From NCBI GenBank assembly GCA_018053185.1, contig JAGPLX010000017.1:1-49056 (forward strand): a stretch of DNA of 49,056 nt. Reading direction: 5' to 3'. How positions within the stretch are numbered: position 1 is the first letter of the stretch; each line of letters starts with the position of its first letter. Below the pieces are notes generated by a model. The model was given only the letters and a program-made list of their open reading frames with translations, did no database searches and was not told the origin of the DNA. Positions 31,367-40,380 of this stretch are shown one piece after another. The position numbers and the translations under genes were made by a program. The stretch is from Syntrophobacteraceae bacterium (GTDB lineage Bacteria > Desulfobacterota > Syntrophobacteria > Syntrophobacterales > Syntrophobacteraceae).

Positions 31367-31406
31367 GGATTCCGGCCCCTGGTCCCAAACCCGTAGACCG
31401 GAATCC
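31367..31406 (-). terminator. Possible HU terminator hairpin
   Basis: GGATTCCGG (31367-31375) and CCGGAATCC (31398-31406) form nine perfect pairs with a 22-base loop, starting 8 bp after the HU stop. There is no T tract, so termination would need Rho or be absent. Confidence 0.35.
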
Positions 31407-31414
31407 CTTCTCTT

Positions 31415-31687
31415 CTATTTCACCAATTCCCGAAGCTTGCTGCCCGGTTTGAACTTGACCACCTTGGAGGAAGGAATCGTGATGGCCTCGCCCGTCCGCG
31501 GATTGCGGCCCTCTCGCTGGGATCGCGTGGCGACCTCGAAGGTGCCGAATCCCACCAGGGTGATCTTTTCGTCGGTGGCGAGAGCATTCCCCACCGCCGC
31601 GATGAAACTGTTCAGCGCCTTTTCGGCCGTAGCCTTGGTGATGCCCGCCCCCTCAGCGATCTTAGCCACCAACTCCGTTTTCGTCAT
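31415..31687 (-). CDS. DNA-binding protein HU
   Basis: A 90-aa textbook HU protein: MTKTELVAKIAEGAGITKATAEKAL, LVGFGTFEVATRSQREGRNPRTGEAITI and SKVVKFKPGSKLRELV, with the GRNPRTG arm that bends DNA. A very strong AGGAGGAG precedes the start codon and a near-consensus promoter lies 110 bp upstream, both in line with high expression. The other HU/IHF member in this window (27393-27719) is more divergent. Confidence 0.96.
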   Translation of the reverse strand: MTKTELVAKIAEGAGITKATAEKALNSFIAAVGNALATDEKITLVGFGTFEVATRSQREGRNPRTGEAITIPSSKVVKFKPGSKLRELVK

Positions 31688-32105
31688 TTTCTCCTCCTGA
31701 AAACAAGGGATTCATTGTATTTCAAGCCCCATCACCCATCATGCAGTATCTGAATATGATTGCCCGGACCGGCCTTTCGACCCCGCCGCTTGAAAGGCAA
31801 TTATACCTACAGACAGGCGCATAGCAAGCAATAATTAGGCGGAAAACAGCTTCAGACAACATTTGTCGAGGTTTTCGATCATGGGGGTGACGGGTACTCT
31901 TCCTATCGGCCGTCATGCGTCCCGAAGGCAAGGAAGGTCTTCTGCCTCTGTCTTGTCGAGGGAAAGGGCGAAAGCAACGCAATGGGCCGAGACTCCCTTG
32001 GGGCTGATTTCGTTTTGACCTGACCGATCACATGTGATACCAGCATGGCCGATGGGTCGGCCGGTTTCGATACCGGGGAAACGCCCCGCGCCACAAGAGG
32101 GTCCC
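31688..32105. other. Divergent intergenic region between HU and priA
   Basis: 418 bp without a recognised gene. It carries the HU promoter (31800-31827, minus). The HU 5' leader is about 105 nt. A reading frame is open ahead of priA from 32034, with GTG 32034 and ATG 32052, but neither has a ribosome-binding site. I see no hairpin of note. Confidence 0.5.
31800..31827 (-). promoter_or_regulatory. Putative HU promoter
   Basis: On the minus strand TTGCTA (complement of 31822-31827), 16 bp, and a perfect TATAAT (complement of 31800-31805). Confidence 0.6.
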
Positions 32106-34541
32106 TTGTTTGCAGAAGTATCTGTTTTCAATGCCCTGGAAAAGACACTCCACTACCTGGTTCCCGAGCCTGTCCAAGGCGAGATCCGTCCGGGCAAGAG
32201 AGTCCTGGTTCCCTTGGGGCGTCGCGAGGCCATGGGCCTGGTTCTCGGCCTGGAGTCCACGCCCCCGGCCCTTCCCAAGCCTGTACGCTTACGACCGATC
32301 CTCACGGTGCTCGACCCTCAACCCGTTATACCGGACGAGCTCCTGTCCCTTTGCCGCTGGATGTCCTTGTATTATTTCCATCCCCTGGGGGATGTCCTGG
32401 AAACCGTCCTTCCACGCGAACTCTTCGAATCCCCTCGGCTCTGCTACCGCCTCACGGCATCGGGGCGGGCGGCCCGGGGAACCCACGAAGCGAGCGACAT
32501 CCTTTCCTTGTTTCAGGAAGACGGGACCCTCTGCGTGGACGACCTCAAAGACAAGGCCGATACCTCAACCCGCATCGCCCATCGTCTCAGGAGTCTCGAG
32601 AAGCGAGGATGGATTGAACGTTCATTCCAATGGAACCGCCCACGAGTTTCCCCCAAAAAGGTTCGCTTGGTGCGACTGATTTCCCCTCCGTCTCGGGAGC
32701 ACACGGCGAGGAGCCCAAATCTGCGTCGCCTGGTGGAGATCCTCCGGCAGGGTGACGGATTGCACTCCCTGCCCTCCTTGAGACATGAAATTTCCAACGC
32801 GGACTACTGGATCCCCCGGATGGCCCGGGAGGGATGGATCGAGGTGCGGACCGAGGAGGAAATTCGCGAGTCGCCGTGTGCCCAGGACCTGGCCGAACCC
32901 TCGGACATCGTGCTCACCGCCGAGCAGGAGGAGGTTCTTCGCTCCATCTCCTCGTCGATCCATCGAAAGCACTTCGAGACCTTTCTCTTATATGGGGTCA
33001 CCGGGAGCGGCAAAACGGAGATCTATCTGCGACTGGTGGAACAAACGCTCAGGGAGGGGCGAGGGGGAATTGTCCTCGTCCCGGAAATCGCCCTGAGCAC
33101 CCAGATGGAGCCGATCTTCCGACAGAGATTCGGATCCCGCCTGGCCGTCTGGCACAGCGCTCTTGCTCCGGGGGTTCGTTACGACCAGTGGCGCGAGGTG
33201 TTGCGGGGAGGGCGGAAGATCGTTCTGGGGGTTCGCTCGGCTATCTTCATGCCGGTTCCCGACCTCGGACTCATCATCGTCGACGAAGAGCATGACTCGT
33301 CCTACAAGCAGGACGACCGGTTGCGTTACCATGGACGGGATGTCGCCCTCATGCGAGCCAAAAGGCTTGGAATCCCCGTAGTGCTGGGTTCGGCAACCCC
33401 GTCCCTGCAGTCCATCTATCACTGTGGACAGAACCGTTATCGAATGCTCACCCTGTCCAGGAGGATACTGGATCGTCCTCTCCCCGATCTGACCGTGGTG
33501 GACATGCGCCGACAGAAGAGTTCCGATCGAATTCTATCGGCCGACCTCAAGGGGGCACTCAAGGAAACCACCAAAAAAGGAGAGCAAGCCCTGATTTTTC
33601 TCAATCGACGAGGGTTTGCGACCTTTGTACTGTGCAGCGGGTGCGGCGAGGTGATTCAATGTTCCCACTGCAGCGTGAGTCTCACCTTTCATCAACGAGA
33701 GGGGCTGCTTCGCTGCCACTATTGCGGTCTGCAAAGACCCATTCCCGAACAATGCCCCCTCTGCGGCCGAGCGTCCCTTTTCCCCCTCGGATTCGGCACC
33801 GAAAGGGTGGAAGAGGAAATCCGCCGTTTGTGTCCCGAGGCACGCATCGTGCGGGTGGATCGGGACACCACCCGCCGCTCCGGTCAGATGGTCGCCAGTT
33901 TTAACGCGGTGAGGAGAGAGGAGGCCGACATTCTCATCGGCACGCAAATGGTGGCCAAAGGACACGATTTTCCGGGAATCACCCTCGTCGGCATCGTGAA
34001 TGCGGACACCGCTCTGCAGATGTCCGATTTTCGAGCCGGGGAAATTACGGTCCAGTTGCTCATGCAAGTGGCCGGAAGAGCGGGACGTGGGGACAGGCCC
34101 GGTCGGGTCCTCCTCCAAACCTACAACCCCGCGCACTATACCATTCGTTCGGTCCGGGAAATGGACTACCTGAGATTCGCCCACCAGGAGCTCGAATCGC
34201 GGGCGAAACTGCAGTACCCCCCCCATACCCGCCTGGTGCGGTTTCTCCTCAGCTCTCCCAAAGAGGACGTCGTGAAAAGGGCCATTGAGGAGTTGGAGGT
34301 TCTTTGCCGGAGCATTGCCCGGGAACTTCACTCGAAGGGGATAAACATTGCCTTGCTGGGTCCTTCCCCTGCCCCCCTCGCCAAGCTCCACAACCAGCAC
34401 CGATATCACCTTTTTGCCAAAAGCTGGACGAACCGGGAGATGCAGGCCTTCGGAGACCGAGTCCTGGCAGAGATGAGGGCTCAACCGGTTTTCCGAAAAG
34501 TTCTCTGCAGTATCGACCGAGACGTCATGAACAGCCTCTGA
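32106..34541 (+). CDS. priA: Primosomal protein N' (replication restart helicase PriA)
   Basis: PriA recognises stalled forks and reloads the replisome. The 811-aa protein has an N-terminal 3'-DNA-binding domain (FAEVSVFNALEKTLHYLVPE), a helicase core with Walker A GVTGSGKTE and IIVDEEHD, two zinc-binding modules between helicase halves (CSGCGEVIQCSHC, CHYCG, CPLCG), then GTQMVAKGHDFPGITLVG and QVAGRAGRGDRPG. TTG 32106, four bases after AAGAGGG, gives the family N terminus. The longer in-frame starts lack a ribosome-binding site. Faces the AI-2E permease gene across a repeat element. Confidence 0.93.
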   Translation: MFAEVSVFNALEKTLHYLVPEPVQGEIRPGKRVLVPLGRREAMGLVLGLESTPPALPKPVRLRPILTVLDPQPVIPDELLSLCRWMSLYYFHPLGDVLETVLPRELFESPRLCYRLTASGRAARGTHEASDILSLFQEDGTLCVDDLKDKADTSTRIAHRLRSLEKRGWIERSFQWNRPRVSPKKVRLVRLISPPSREHTARSPNLRRLVEILRQGDGLHSLPSLRHEISNADYWIPRMAREGWIEVRTEEEIRESPCAQDLAEPSDIVLTAEQEEVLRSISSSIHRKHFETFLLYGVTGSGKTEIYLRLVEQTLREGRGGIVLVPEIALSTQMEPIFRQRFGSRLAVWHSALAPGVRYDQWREVLRGGRKIVLGVRSAIFMPVPDLGLIIVDEEHDSSYKQDDRLRYHGRDVALMRAKRLGIPVVLGSATPSLQSIYHCGQNRYRMLTLSRRILDRPLPDLTVVDMRRQKSSDRILSADLKGALKETTKKGEQALIFLNRRGFATFVLCSGCGEVIQCSHCSVSLTFHQREGLLRCHYCGLQRPIPEQCPLCGRASLFPLGFGTERVEEEIRRLCPEARIVRVDRDTTRRSGQMVASFNAVRREEADILIGTQMVAKGHDFPGITLVGIVNADTALQMSDFRAGEITVQLLMQVAGRAGRGDRPGRVLLQTYNPAHYTIRSVREMDYLRFAHQELESRAKLQYPPHTRLVRFLLSSPKEDVVKRAIEELEVLCRSIARELHSKGINIALLGPSPAPLAKLHNQHRYHLFAKSWTNREMQAFGDRVLAEMRAQPVFRKVLCSIDRDVMNSL

Positions 34542-34565
34542 GGCGTACCCTCTTCTACTTAAACC

Positions 34566-34727
34566 GGGCGATTCCTTCCGGTCATTCCCCCTTAAACGGC
34601 GCATCCTGCCAAGTGGAAATGAACCTGCCCCTGCATGACCGGTTCACCTGTCGTCACCCCAGTGGCGGGCTCTATGCCCACCCTTTGGAGCCGTACAACG
34701 GCAGAGAATCGCTCCTTTGGGTTTTAT
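34566..34727 (+). repeat. Structured intergenic repeat, copy A
   Basis: About 162 bp that align almost end to end with 47489-47654. Shared blocks include GCGATTCCT, TCATTCCC, AAACGGCGC, TATGCCC, TACAACGGCA, ATCGCTC and GGGTTTTAT. The ends are inverted: GGGCGATTCC (34566-34575) against AGAATCGCTC (34705-34714), 8 of 10 pairing. Two internal stems: TCATTCCC (34582-34589) with GGAAATGA (34615-34622), and GGCTC (34668-34672) with GAGCC (34688-34692). It fills the priA/AI-2E convergent gap and its end overlaps the AI-2E stop codon. Confidence 0.75.
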
Positions 34728-35872
34728 TTCGTTTCATCGGAATCCGTCATGAGAGGAGCGGTCTTGTCCCCGGACAGCAAATCCTCCCGATACTCGACCC
34801 CGTAAATGGCGAGCATGACCATGGCAAAAGCCAGGCACAGGGGTCCGTAGAGAACGCCCACAAGACCGAAGTACTGCACTCCCCCGATGATGGCCAGGAA
34901 GATATAAAAGGGCGACAGGGATAAAGTCCCTTGTCCCCTCATCAGGTAAGGACGAAGGAAGTTGTCGAGGGACCCGACCAGGACTATGAACCAAGCAGCC
35001 AAAAAGATTGCAGACTTCATGCTGCCGAAAAGCAAGAGGTAGAAGACGCACGGCACCCAAACAAGGGCGGTCCCCACCAGGGGGATCAGGGAAGAGAAAG
35101 CCACCACGGTACCCCAAAACAAGCCGGGGATTCCCACGATGGAAAGGCCGATTCCTCCCACAACCCCCTGGCACAATGCCGTCAAAAAACACCCCATGAA
35201 AACGGACCGGGAAACCATGCGAATAGTTCCGAGAATCCGGTCTTCCTGTTCTTTCCGCAACGGAGAGAAGTACCTCCCCTTCTCGAGCATTTCCGCCCCG
35301 TCTCTCACTAAGTAAAAAAGCAGAAAGATCATCACCAGGAAATGCGTGATCAAAATGGCGGCATTGCCGAGCAGGGTCGCCCCCCTGGAAAGAATAAACT
35401 GCCCCACGTTCTTGCTCAGCTGGAGAAGATTGCTCTGAATATCGAGTTTGTGGATCTCGAGGAATGCGAATTTGTCCTGGAACCACTCGATGTATTCGAG
35501 GATTTTGGGATCATGAGTGAGCCTCTGTAGATTTCCGGCTCGCAGCCAATCGTTGATCTGGTTAATGGATTGGAGGCCCTGAGCCACCAGGGCTGAGGCG
35601 AAAAAGAAGACGGGAATGGCAATGAGGAAGGTGAAGAGAAAAACGATGGTCAAGGCCGCCAGGTTCTTCCGCCCTCGGTAGAGTCGGACCAGGTACACCT
35701 GCAGGGGGTAGAGAAGAGAAGCCAAAATGATGGACAGAAGCAAGGTGTCCAGGAACGGCTTTAAAATGAGATAGGCCAGGTACAGGGAGAAGAACAGGAC
35801 CACCAAAAGAAATGGACGGTAGGTTTTGCCGGTCCCGTGGAATTCCTTGCCGGGTTCATCCAGTTCATTCAT
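34724..35872 (-). CDS. AI-2E family transporter (permease)
   Basis: A 382-aa polytopic protein of the AI-2E/PerM family. It has the usual three N-terminal helices (LILKPFLDTLLLSIILASLLYPL), a soluble amphipathic middle (about 105-190) and a C-terminal bundle with FLLFYLVRDG, the GIPGLFWGTVVAFSSLIPLVGTALVWVP region and DNFLRPYLMRGQ. Members move different solutes (autoinducer-2, Na+/H+, indole compounds); the cargo here is unknown. It starts 12 bp after a TPR lipoprotein gene and is probably co-transcribed with it. Its stop TAA lies inside repeat copy A. Confidence 0.86.
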   Translation of the reverse strand: MNELDEPGKEFHGTGKTYRPFLLVVLFFSLYLAYLILKPFLDTLLLSIILASLLYPLQVYLVRLYRGRKNLAALTIVFLFTFLIAIPVFFFASALVAQGLQSINQINDWLRAGNLQRLTHDPKILEYIEWFQDKFAFLEIHKLDIQSNLLQLSKNVGQFILSRGATLLGNAAILITHFLVMIFLLFYLVRDGAEMLEKGRYFSPLRKEQEDRILGTIRMVSRSVFMGCFLTALCQGVVGGIGLSIVGIPGLFWGTVVAFSSLIPLVGTALVWVPCVFYLLLFGSMKSAIFLAAWFIVLVGSLDNFLRPYLMRGQGTLSLSPFYIFLAIIGGVQYFGLVGVLYGPLCLAFAMVMLAIYGVEYREDLLSGDKTAPLMTDSDETK

Positions 35873-35884
35873 GAAAAAAAGCTC

Positions 35885-36511
35885 TCAGCGGGGTGAAGAG
35901 ATCTTGGCCGCCTTCTGCCGATAAAGCTCCGTCTTTCGCGAATCCCCCATTTCCTTGTACAACTCGGCTTCGAGCAAATACGCTTCCTTGAGTTTTTCCG
36001 GTTGCTCCTGGAAAAGGATCTCGGCCTTTTTGGCAAACTCCAGCGCCTTGCTCCGAAACCCTTTCATTCTCCAGGCGGAGGCCAGGTTCAAAAATGCCTC
36101 CCCGTTGTGGACATCCACCTGTATGGCCTGCTCCAAAAGGGGAATGGCCGCGTCCGGCTTGTTTTGCTTCAAGGATCCCTTTGCCTGTTCCACAAGGTGC
36201 GCTGAGGCAAGACGCTGGGGGGACCGGGATTGCGGTTTCTTTGCCGGCGGCGCAGCGGCGGCATCCGCTGGCAGGGACAGGTCCTTCTCCCGGATGACCG
36301 GCGCCGGCTTTAAAACGACCCCTGTGGCAGGAAGTTGCGGAGAGGTTTCTTGAGTCACGGGAGGGGAAGTGCTGGTTCCCACCTTTAGCGACGACGCCGG
36401 CGGCGGAGGCTGGGCCGCCCACTCAGGAGGAACCTGTACGACCCTGGGAGCACAGCTTGCGAGAAAGAAACATAGGAAGCCCCCTGCTGCGACTCGACCG
36501 AGTCGTTTCAT
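35885..36511 (-). CDS. TPR-repeat lipoprotein
   Basis: A 208-aa predicted outer-membrane or inner-membrane lipoprotein. The N terminus is basic and hydrophobic and ends in the lipobox LASC with C20 as lipidated residue. A Pro/Ala-rich stretch (about 22-100) leads to tetratricopeptide repeats: AKGSLKQNKPDAAIPLLEQAIQVD, EAFLNLASAWRMKGFRSKALEFAKKAEIL and YLLEAELYKEMGDSRKTELYRQKA. ATG 36511 is the start that gives a proper signal; the frame is open 16 codons upstream. It is placed between PBP1B and the AI-2E permease, which suggests an envelope role. Confidence 0.82.
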   Translation of the reverse strand: MKRLGRVAAGGFLCFFLASCAPRVVQVPPEWAAQPPPPASSLKVGTSTSPPVTQETSPQLPATGVVLKPAPVIREKDLSLPADAAAAPPAKKPQSRSPQRLASAHLVEQAKGSLKQNKPDAAIPLLEQAIQVDVHNGEAFLNLASAWRMKGFRSKALEFAKKAEILFQEQPEKLKEAYLLEAELYKEMGDSRKTELYRQKAAKISSPR

Positions 36512-36624
36512 CCCACATTTCCAGTTGTGGCATTCTCGGTTCATGGAAACCGCCTTCATTCAAGAAGCATCGGGGGCCGCCCTCCGGGGGCGTTCCGGGA
36601 ATGAGTCCGGAACATGGATCCGCA

Positions 36625-38889
36625 TCAGGGCCGTCCGTGGAGGGTACAGAAGTCGCCGGGAACGTGGTCCGACAGGAAGTACTCCAGCCTCTTTCCGGGA
36701 CAGGAATACCCCGCCAGGCGGCCGGACTGCGGGCAGATGAGCCGCTGTACGACGCCGGGAGGAACGGGAAATGCCTGTGGGTGAATCCAGGGGCGAACCT
36801 GGTTCATGAAACGAGCCCACAGGCGCCCCGCCCCCGAGGCCCCCGTAAATCCCGTGGGGCGATTGTCGTCGTACCCGACCCAGACCAGGACCAGGAGGTC
36901 CGTCGTATATCCAACAAACCAGGAGTCCCTCGTCTCATTGGTCGTCCCCGTCTTTCCCGCACAGGGAAAATTCACTCCCATGCGCCGCACATTCTTGGCC
37001 GTTCCACGATCGATCACTCCCTGAAGGATGTCGGTGATCACAAACGCTTTGGCCGGTGTCGTTACGGAAACCAAGTCAACACTGCGGCGCTCCAGGCTGT
37101 TGCCCTTTTCGTCCACGACCTCTCTGAGAGTCAGCAGGTAAGGCTTTTGGCCGTCATTGCCCAGCGTTGCATAGGCCCCGGCCATCTGGAGCGGGGTCAC
37201 CTCGAAGGAACCGAGAGCCAGGGAAGGCACCGCCTGGAGCGGGGTCTGAATGCCGAGGGTGCGAAGCGTTTCAATAATGTGGTTCAAGCCCACTGTCAAG
37301 GCCAGACTGACTGTGGCCGCATTGACGGATTGCTCGAGAGCGTCTCGAAATAGGACTCGCCCTCGATACCGGTGGTCATTGTTCCGAGGAATCCAGGAAC
37401 CGCCCTCCACCGTGTAAGAAGTCGGTTCGTCCGCCAACCAGTCGCACAAGGTATAAGCATCGAGGGCGGCGAGGTAAACGAAGGGTTTTATGGCGGAACC
37501 CGGTTGTCGATGTGCATATAGCGCACGGTTGTAGGAACTTTCCCAGTAGTCTCTTCCTCCAAGAAGGGCAAGAACGGAACCTGTTTTCGGCTGGATGGCG
37601 ATCAGTACCGCCTCCAGGGGGAGTGGAGACTCGTTTCCATTGGAGCGTTCCTGCTCCTTTTCGAGTTCCTTCAATCCCTCTCGAAGGGTGCTCTCGGCTG
37701 CCAGGGCCATTTCAGGATGAATAGTGGTGTAGATGTTCAAACCTTCCGACTCGAGGGATTCCGGCGCGTAGAGTTCCTGGAGTTGTTGGCGGACGGCATC
37801 CACAAAATAGGGAGCGATATTCATGGGCAAAGAGGGGTCCGGGACCCGGAGGGGCTCGAGCCGCGCCTTTTCGTACTCGAGTACCGAGATCTTCTCCAAT
37901 TCCAGCATTCGCTTCAACACCGTGTTTCGACGTTGCCTGGCTGCTTCCGGACGCAACAGGGGGGAGTACATGTTGGGCGCACGGATCATCCCGGCCAGGG
38001 TGGCGGATTCCGCCAGGGTGAGGTCCTCGACGTTTCTCCCGAAATAGATCCTGGAAGCCTCCCCCACTCCATGGATGGCAATGCTGCCCCGTTGTCCCAT
38101 GTAGATTTCATTCAAATACATTTCGAGGATTTCGTTCTTGCTGTACAGGCTTTCCAAGATCAGGGACATGGAGGCTTCCAGGAGCTTACGTTGGATGCTC
38201 CGCTCGGGTTCGAGGAAGTAGTTCTTCACCAGTTGCTGAGTAATGGTCGAGCCTCCCTGCACCACCTTTCGTGCTCGAAGGTCCGCCCAAAGCGCCCGGA
38301 ACACGCCCCGCCAGTCCAACCCCTCATGGGCATAAAACCGGTGGTCTTCAATGGCCACGACGGCATCGACGAGATGGCGGGGAACCCGGCCGATATTCAC
38401 CAACAGCCGGCTCTCCCGCCCCGGCCCGAACAACCCCGCCATCTCGAGCGGTTCGATCTCCAACACGGGAATTTCCCCGTCCGCGGAGAGGATCCTCGTG
38501 ATCTTGCCCTGCTTAAAATCGAACCGAACCGTCCGAGCAGGGAGCATGCGCCCGGGAAGTTGGAAGCCGCGAATATGGACCACGAGACTATGAGGAAACG
38601 TCCGGTACTCTCCAGGGTTCAGGGTTTCGCGAATGGCCGCCTGATAGCGGCGTTCCTCGAACAGCCGCTGGACCTGTGAAAGGGACAGAAACTGACCCGG
38701 GTAAAGAGGCACCGGGGCCGAAAAGACCCGGGAAGGAATACTCCACCTGCGCGAGGCGAACCGTTTCTGGATCTCGGTGGACAGGTAGTACAGGTATGCC
38801 GAGACAACCAGGCCCGACAAGATGGCCAAAAGGAGGATCACCTTGGCGATCAGCCGGGCCATGGATCGTTGCTCGAGTCGAATTCTCAT
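36625..38889 (-). CDS. mrcB: Bifunctional class A penicillin-binding protein (PBP1B type)
   Basis: Builds peptidoglycan: glycan polymerisation plus peptide cross-linking. The 754-aa protein has a short cytoplasmic end, one membrane helix at about 13-32, and a UB2H-like segment (about 60-140) that identifies PBP1B. The transglycosylase domain has the catalytic glutamate in IEDHRFYAHEG (E181) and QGGSTITQQLVKN. The transpeptidase domain has SAIK (S465-K468), SVN (S521-N523) and KTG (K646-G648). In enterobacteria UB2H binds the lipoprotein LpoB. Its neighbour here is a TPR lipoprotein, 113 bp downstream. Confidence 0.92.
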   Translation of the reverse strand: MRIRLEQRSMARLIAKVILLLAILSGLVVSAYLYYLSTEIQKRFASRRWSIPSRVFSAPVPLYPGQFLSLSQVQRLFEERRYQAAIRETLNPGEYRTFPHSLVVHIRGFQLPGRMLPARTVRFDFKQGKITRILSADGEIPVLEIEPLEMAGLFGPGRESRLLVNIGRVPRHLVDAVVAIEDHRFYAHEGLDWRGVFRALWADLRARKVVQGGSTITQQLVKNYFLEPERSIQRKLLEASMSLILESLYSKNEILEMYLNEIYMGQRGSIAIHGVGEASRIYFGRNVEDLTLAESATLAGMIRAPNMYSPLLRPEAARQRRNTVLKRMLELEKISVLEYEKARLEPLRVPDPSLPMNIAPYFVDAVRQQLQELYAPESLESEGLNIYTTIHPEMALAAESTLREGLKELEKEQERSNGNESPLPLEAVLIAIQPKTGSVLALLGGRDYWESSYNRALYAHRQPGSAIKPFVYLAALDAYTLCDWLADEPTSYTVEGGSWIPRNNDHRYRGRVLFRDALEQSVNAATVSLALTVGLNHIIETLRTLGIQTPLQAVPSLALGSFEVTPLQMAGAYATLGNDGQKPYLLTLREVVDEKGNSLERRSVDLVSVTTPAKAFVITDILQGVIDRGTAKNVRRMGVNFPCAGKTGTTNETRDSWFVGYTTDLLVLVWVGYDDNRPTGFTGASGAGRLWARFMNQVRPWIHPQAFPVPPGVVQRLICPQSGRLAGYSCPGKRLEYFLSDHVPGDFCTLHGRP

Positions 38890-38932
38890 GCCGAATGGAT
38901 CGAGGATCTCCAGGAATGAAGACGCCTCTCAC

Positions 38933-40354
38933 TTACCTCCTCACCAATTGAACCACACATTCGATGTGGGGCGTGTGTGGAAACAAGTCGAAGGGCTGAA
39001 CCTTTCGGATTTCATAGTCCTCCGCCAGGAGGCGGAGATCTCTCGCAAGAGTTGCCGGATTGCAAGAGACAGCCACAATACGCTTCGGAGCAAGGTCCAA
39101 AAGGGCCTGGACCACCTTCGGATGCATCCCGGATCGAGGAGGATCGGTGACGACCACATCAGGGGCTTCCCGGCATCGAGAAGGCTCGCTTTCCCTTCGA
39201 ATCATGTCCTTCAGGTCCCCGGCCTCGAACGTGCAATTGTCGATCCCGTTCAATCGACAATTTTCACAGGCATCGGCCACAGCCTCCCGGATCACCTCAT
39301 ATCCTACTACCCGACGCACACGGCGGGCAATAAAAAGCGAGATCCCGCCTGTGCCGCAGTAAAGATCCCACACCGTCTCCTTGCCGGTGAACTCTCCGAA
39401 CTCGGCCACACACTCGTAGAGCTGCTCCGCTCCGAGCGGATTCGTCTGAAAGAAAGAGTGGGCCGAGATAGAGTACCGATAGGCGCCGAGCCTTTCCATA
39501 ATGCTCCCGATGCCGTAAAGAACCCGGCTCGAATCCCCCAAGGCGACCTGTGCCTTCTTTGAACTCGTCGAGTGCACGAACGTGGTCAGCCACGGAAATC
39601 TTCGGGCAATTTCCTCCGCGAGATCCTCCACCCGAGAGGCAACCTCGGGCCTGACGGCCGTGATGAGATGTGCCAGGGCCTCACCCGTGCGTTTGCCTTC
39701 ACGGACAACCAGGAAACGCCAGTAGCCCTGGTGATTTCGAGTGCTGTACGCCGGGATACCGCTTTCGCGACACCATTGGCGGACAAACCGGACGAGCTCG
39801 ACCGAAGGGGACGACGGAAGAAGACAGAAATCGAGGTTGAAGACCTTATCGTAGTGGCCCTGGGCATGAAGGCCGAGGGCCAGGGATTTGTCGTAGACTG
39901 TGTCCTTGGAAGCGATCTCCTCGGGGGACAACCACCTGCGCGGTGAAAAAGTGTATTCCATTTTGTTTCGATAACCGCGCAATTCCGGTGAGGCAACGGC
40001 GGGTGCAACGAGGGCGTCCCGTATTCCGGTGATGCGCTGGAGACAGTCCACAACCTGGGACCTCTTCCAGTGCAGTTGGGTCTCGTAGTCGATATCCTGC
40101 CAGCGGCATCCGCCGCAGATCGAGAAGTGCGGACACTCCGGCTCCCTGTGGAAAGGCGATTGACGAAGGATTTCCACGGGGACGGCTTCGGCGTATTGGG
40201 GCTTTCTCCTCGTGATCCTCGCCCGGATTCGCTGGCCGGGGACGGCGTGGTCCACAAACACGACCAGTTTGCCCATATGACCGACAGCACTGCCTCCGAA
40301 AGCGAGTTTTTCGACCTCGAGCTCAATTTCATGACCTTTTCGAATTTCGATCAT
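38933..40354 (-). CDS. rlmD: 23S rRNA (uracil-5-)-methyltransferase, RlmD/RumA family
   Basis: A 473-aa SAM-dependent U5 methyltransferase. An N-terminal TRAM domain (about 1-60) is followed by a [4Fe-4S] site with C74, C80, C83 (CPHFSICGGC) and C177 (NLDFC). The Rossmann part shows DLYCGTGGISLFIA, VVTDPPRSGMH and the catalytic SCNPATLARD with C431, and a PHTPHIECVVQL end. The Fe-S cysteines separate it from TrmA. RlmD versus RlmC (U1939 or U747) cannot be decided from sequence. PBP1B follows after 43 bp. Confidence 0.87.
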   Translation of the reverse strand: MIEIRKGHEIELEVEKLAFGGSAVGHMGKLVVFVDHAVPGQRIRARITRRKPQYAEAVPVEILRQSPFHREPECPHFSICGGCRWQDIDYETQLHWKRSQVVDCLQRITGIRDALVAPAVASPELRGYRNKMEYTFSPRRWLSPEEIASKDTVYDKSLALGLHAQGHYDKVFNLDFCLLPSSPSVELVRFVRQWCRESGIPAYSTRNHQGYWRFLVVREGKRTGEALAHLITAVRPEVASRVEDLAEEIARRFPWLTTFVHSTSSKKAQVALGDSSRVLYGIGSIMERLGAYRYSISAHSFFQTNPLGAEQLYECVAEFGEFTGKETVWDLYCGTGGISLFIARRVRRVVGYEVIREAVADACENCRLNGIDNCTFEAGDLKDMIRRESEPSRCREAPDVVVTDPPRSGMHPKVVQALLDLAPKRIVAVSCNPATLARDLRLLAEDYEIRKVQPFDLFPHTPHIECVVQLVRR

Positions 40355-40380
40355 TTTCCAGGCAATCTTCCTCCCTCGAG

